Shown here one piece after another: positions 5,663 through 6,217 of a stretch of DNA of 6,217 nucleotides. Each line of letters starts with the position of its first letter. Positions within the stretch are counted from its first letter, which is position 1. Made by a program: the position numbers and the translations under genes. Under the pieces are notes generated by a model, which saw nothing but the letters and a program-made list of their open reading frames with translations, was not told where the DNA came from and ran no database searches. This DNA is from JAXGVG01 sp040773965 (GTDB lineage Bacteria > Pseudomonadota > Alphaproteobacteria > UBA9219): assembly GCA_040773965.1 (NCBI GenBank), contig JAXGVG010000112.1:1-6217 (forward strand), given 5' to 3'.

Positions 5663-6217
5663 ATGTTAATTACCACAACCCAACAACTCACCCGTTTTTG
5701 CGAGGCGCAGGCCGGGGCGGATTTTGTCACCGTCGATACCGAGTTCATGCGTGAGCGCACGTATTACGCCAAACTCTGCCTCGTGCAGGTCGCGGGGCCG
5801 AAAGAGGCGGCGGCGATCGATCCGCTGGCCGAAGGCATGGACCTTGCGCCGCTTTACGAACTTCTGGCCGACACGAACGTCATGAAAGTCTTCCATGCGG
5901 CGCGGCAGGACGTGGAGATTTTCTTCAACGCCACGGGCAAGATTCCCGCGCCGCTGTTCGATACGCAGGTCGCGGCGATGGTGTGCGGCTTCGGCGAAGC
6001 GGCGAGCTATGAAACGCTGGCGGACAAGCTGGCGAAAGTGAAAATCGACAAATCGAGCCGCTTCACGGATTGGGCGCGCCGCCCCCTGACGGACCGTCAG
6101 GCCAAATACGCGTTGGCGGATGTCACGCATTTACGCGTCGTATATGAAAAACTCGCCGCGCAGCTCGAGAAATCGGGACGTAGCGAATGGATGCGCGAGG
6201 AAATGGCTGTTCTGGCG
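5663..6217 (+). CDS. rnd: Ribonuclease D (partial, C-terminus off right edge)
   Basis: From ATG 5663 an open frame runs to the window edge with 185 codons visible. It carries the DEDDy exonuclease motifs: Exo I VDTEFMRE (Asp25, Glu27), Exo II FHAARQDVEIF (Asp83) and Exo III YALADVTHL (Tyr149, Asp153). DTEFMRERTYY and the following KLCLVQV are typical of true RNase D. RNase D is a cytoplasmic 3'-5' exoribonuclease that trims tRNA and other small RNA precursors. The full enzyme is about 370-390 residues, with HRDC domains after the exonuclease domain; those would lie beyond the edge. The visible end (SGRSEWMREEM) matches the region where the exonuclease domain gives way to the first HRDC. The start fits the family N-terminus, and frames upstream meet stops. 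No Shine-Dalgarno is visible. It is divergent from aspS, an arrangement I recall as common in alphaproteobacteria. Confidence 0.95.
   Translation, partial: MLITTTQQLTRFCEAQAGADFVTVDTEFMRERTYYAKLCLVQVAGPKEAAAIDPLAEGMDLAPLYELLADTNVMKVFHAARQDVEIFFNATGKIPAPLFDTQVAAMVCGFGEAASYETLADKLAKVKIDKSSRFTDWARRPLTDRQAKYALADVTHLRVVYEKLAAQLEKSGRSEWMREEMAVLA

Noticed and set aside
5666..6130. 154-codon open frame on the minus strand opposite rnd
   Set aside because: It is antisense to a clear RNase D, and its composition is that of a complementary-strand artefact.

Overview
The window looks like chromosomal DNA of an alphaproteobacterium, or a close relative. This is inferred from a GC-rich housekeeping background, a divergent aspS/rnd pair, a short single-domain RNase D-like exonuclease and an AspRS of the non-discriminating type. 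I cannot name the genus from sequence alone.

Layout, left to right. (1) 1-556, minus: N-terminal part of a short DEDDy 3'-5' exonuclease related to RNase D, running off the left edge. (2) 648-2651, minus: a complete, markedly AT-richer membrane O-acyltransferase with a C-terminal periplasmic SGNH domain (OafA/OatA-like). (3) 2668-2754, minus: tRNA-Leu with anticodon CAG and an encoded CCA, ending only 16 nt before the acyltransferase ATG. (4) About 290 nt without a convincing gene, holding the probable tRNA promoter. (5) 3045-3626, plus: a PagL-like lipid A 3-O-deacylase (outer membrane barrel) with an excellent Shine-Dalgarno. (6) A strong hairpin terminator at 3653-3688, shared by two convergent genes. 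(7) 3687-5492, minus: aspartyl-tRNA synthetase. (8) A 170-nt divergent promoter region. (9) 5663-6217, plus: RNase D, running off the right edge.

Two themes connect the genes. One is tRNA metabolism: tRNA-Leu, AspRS and two RNase D-family nucleases. The other is surface lipopolysaccharide remodelling: PagL-like deacylation of lipid A and OafA-like acylation of a surface glycan. The acyltransferase, with its low GC and its position at the 3' end of a tRNA gene, looks like a horizontally acquired insertion into a housekeeping neighbourhood, although I found no duplicated tRNA end that would mark an attachment site.

I see no CRISPR array, transposase, phage gene or clearly new multi-gene system. 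The least ordinary features are the tRNA/acyltransferase tandem, with no room for a terminator between them, and a PagL-like enzyme with Asn where the characterised enzyme has its catalytic Glu.
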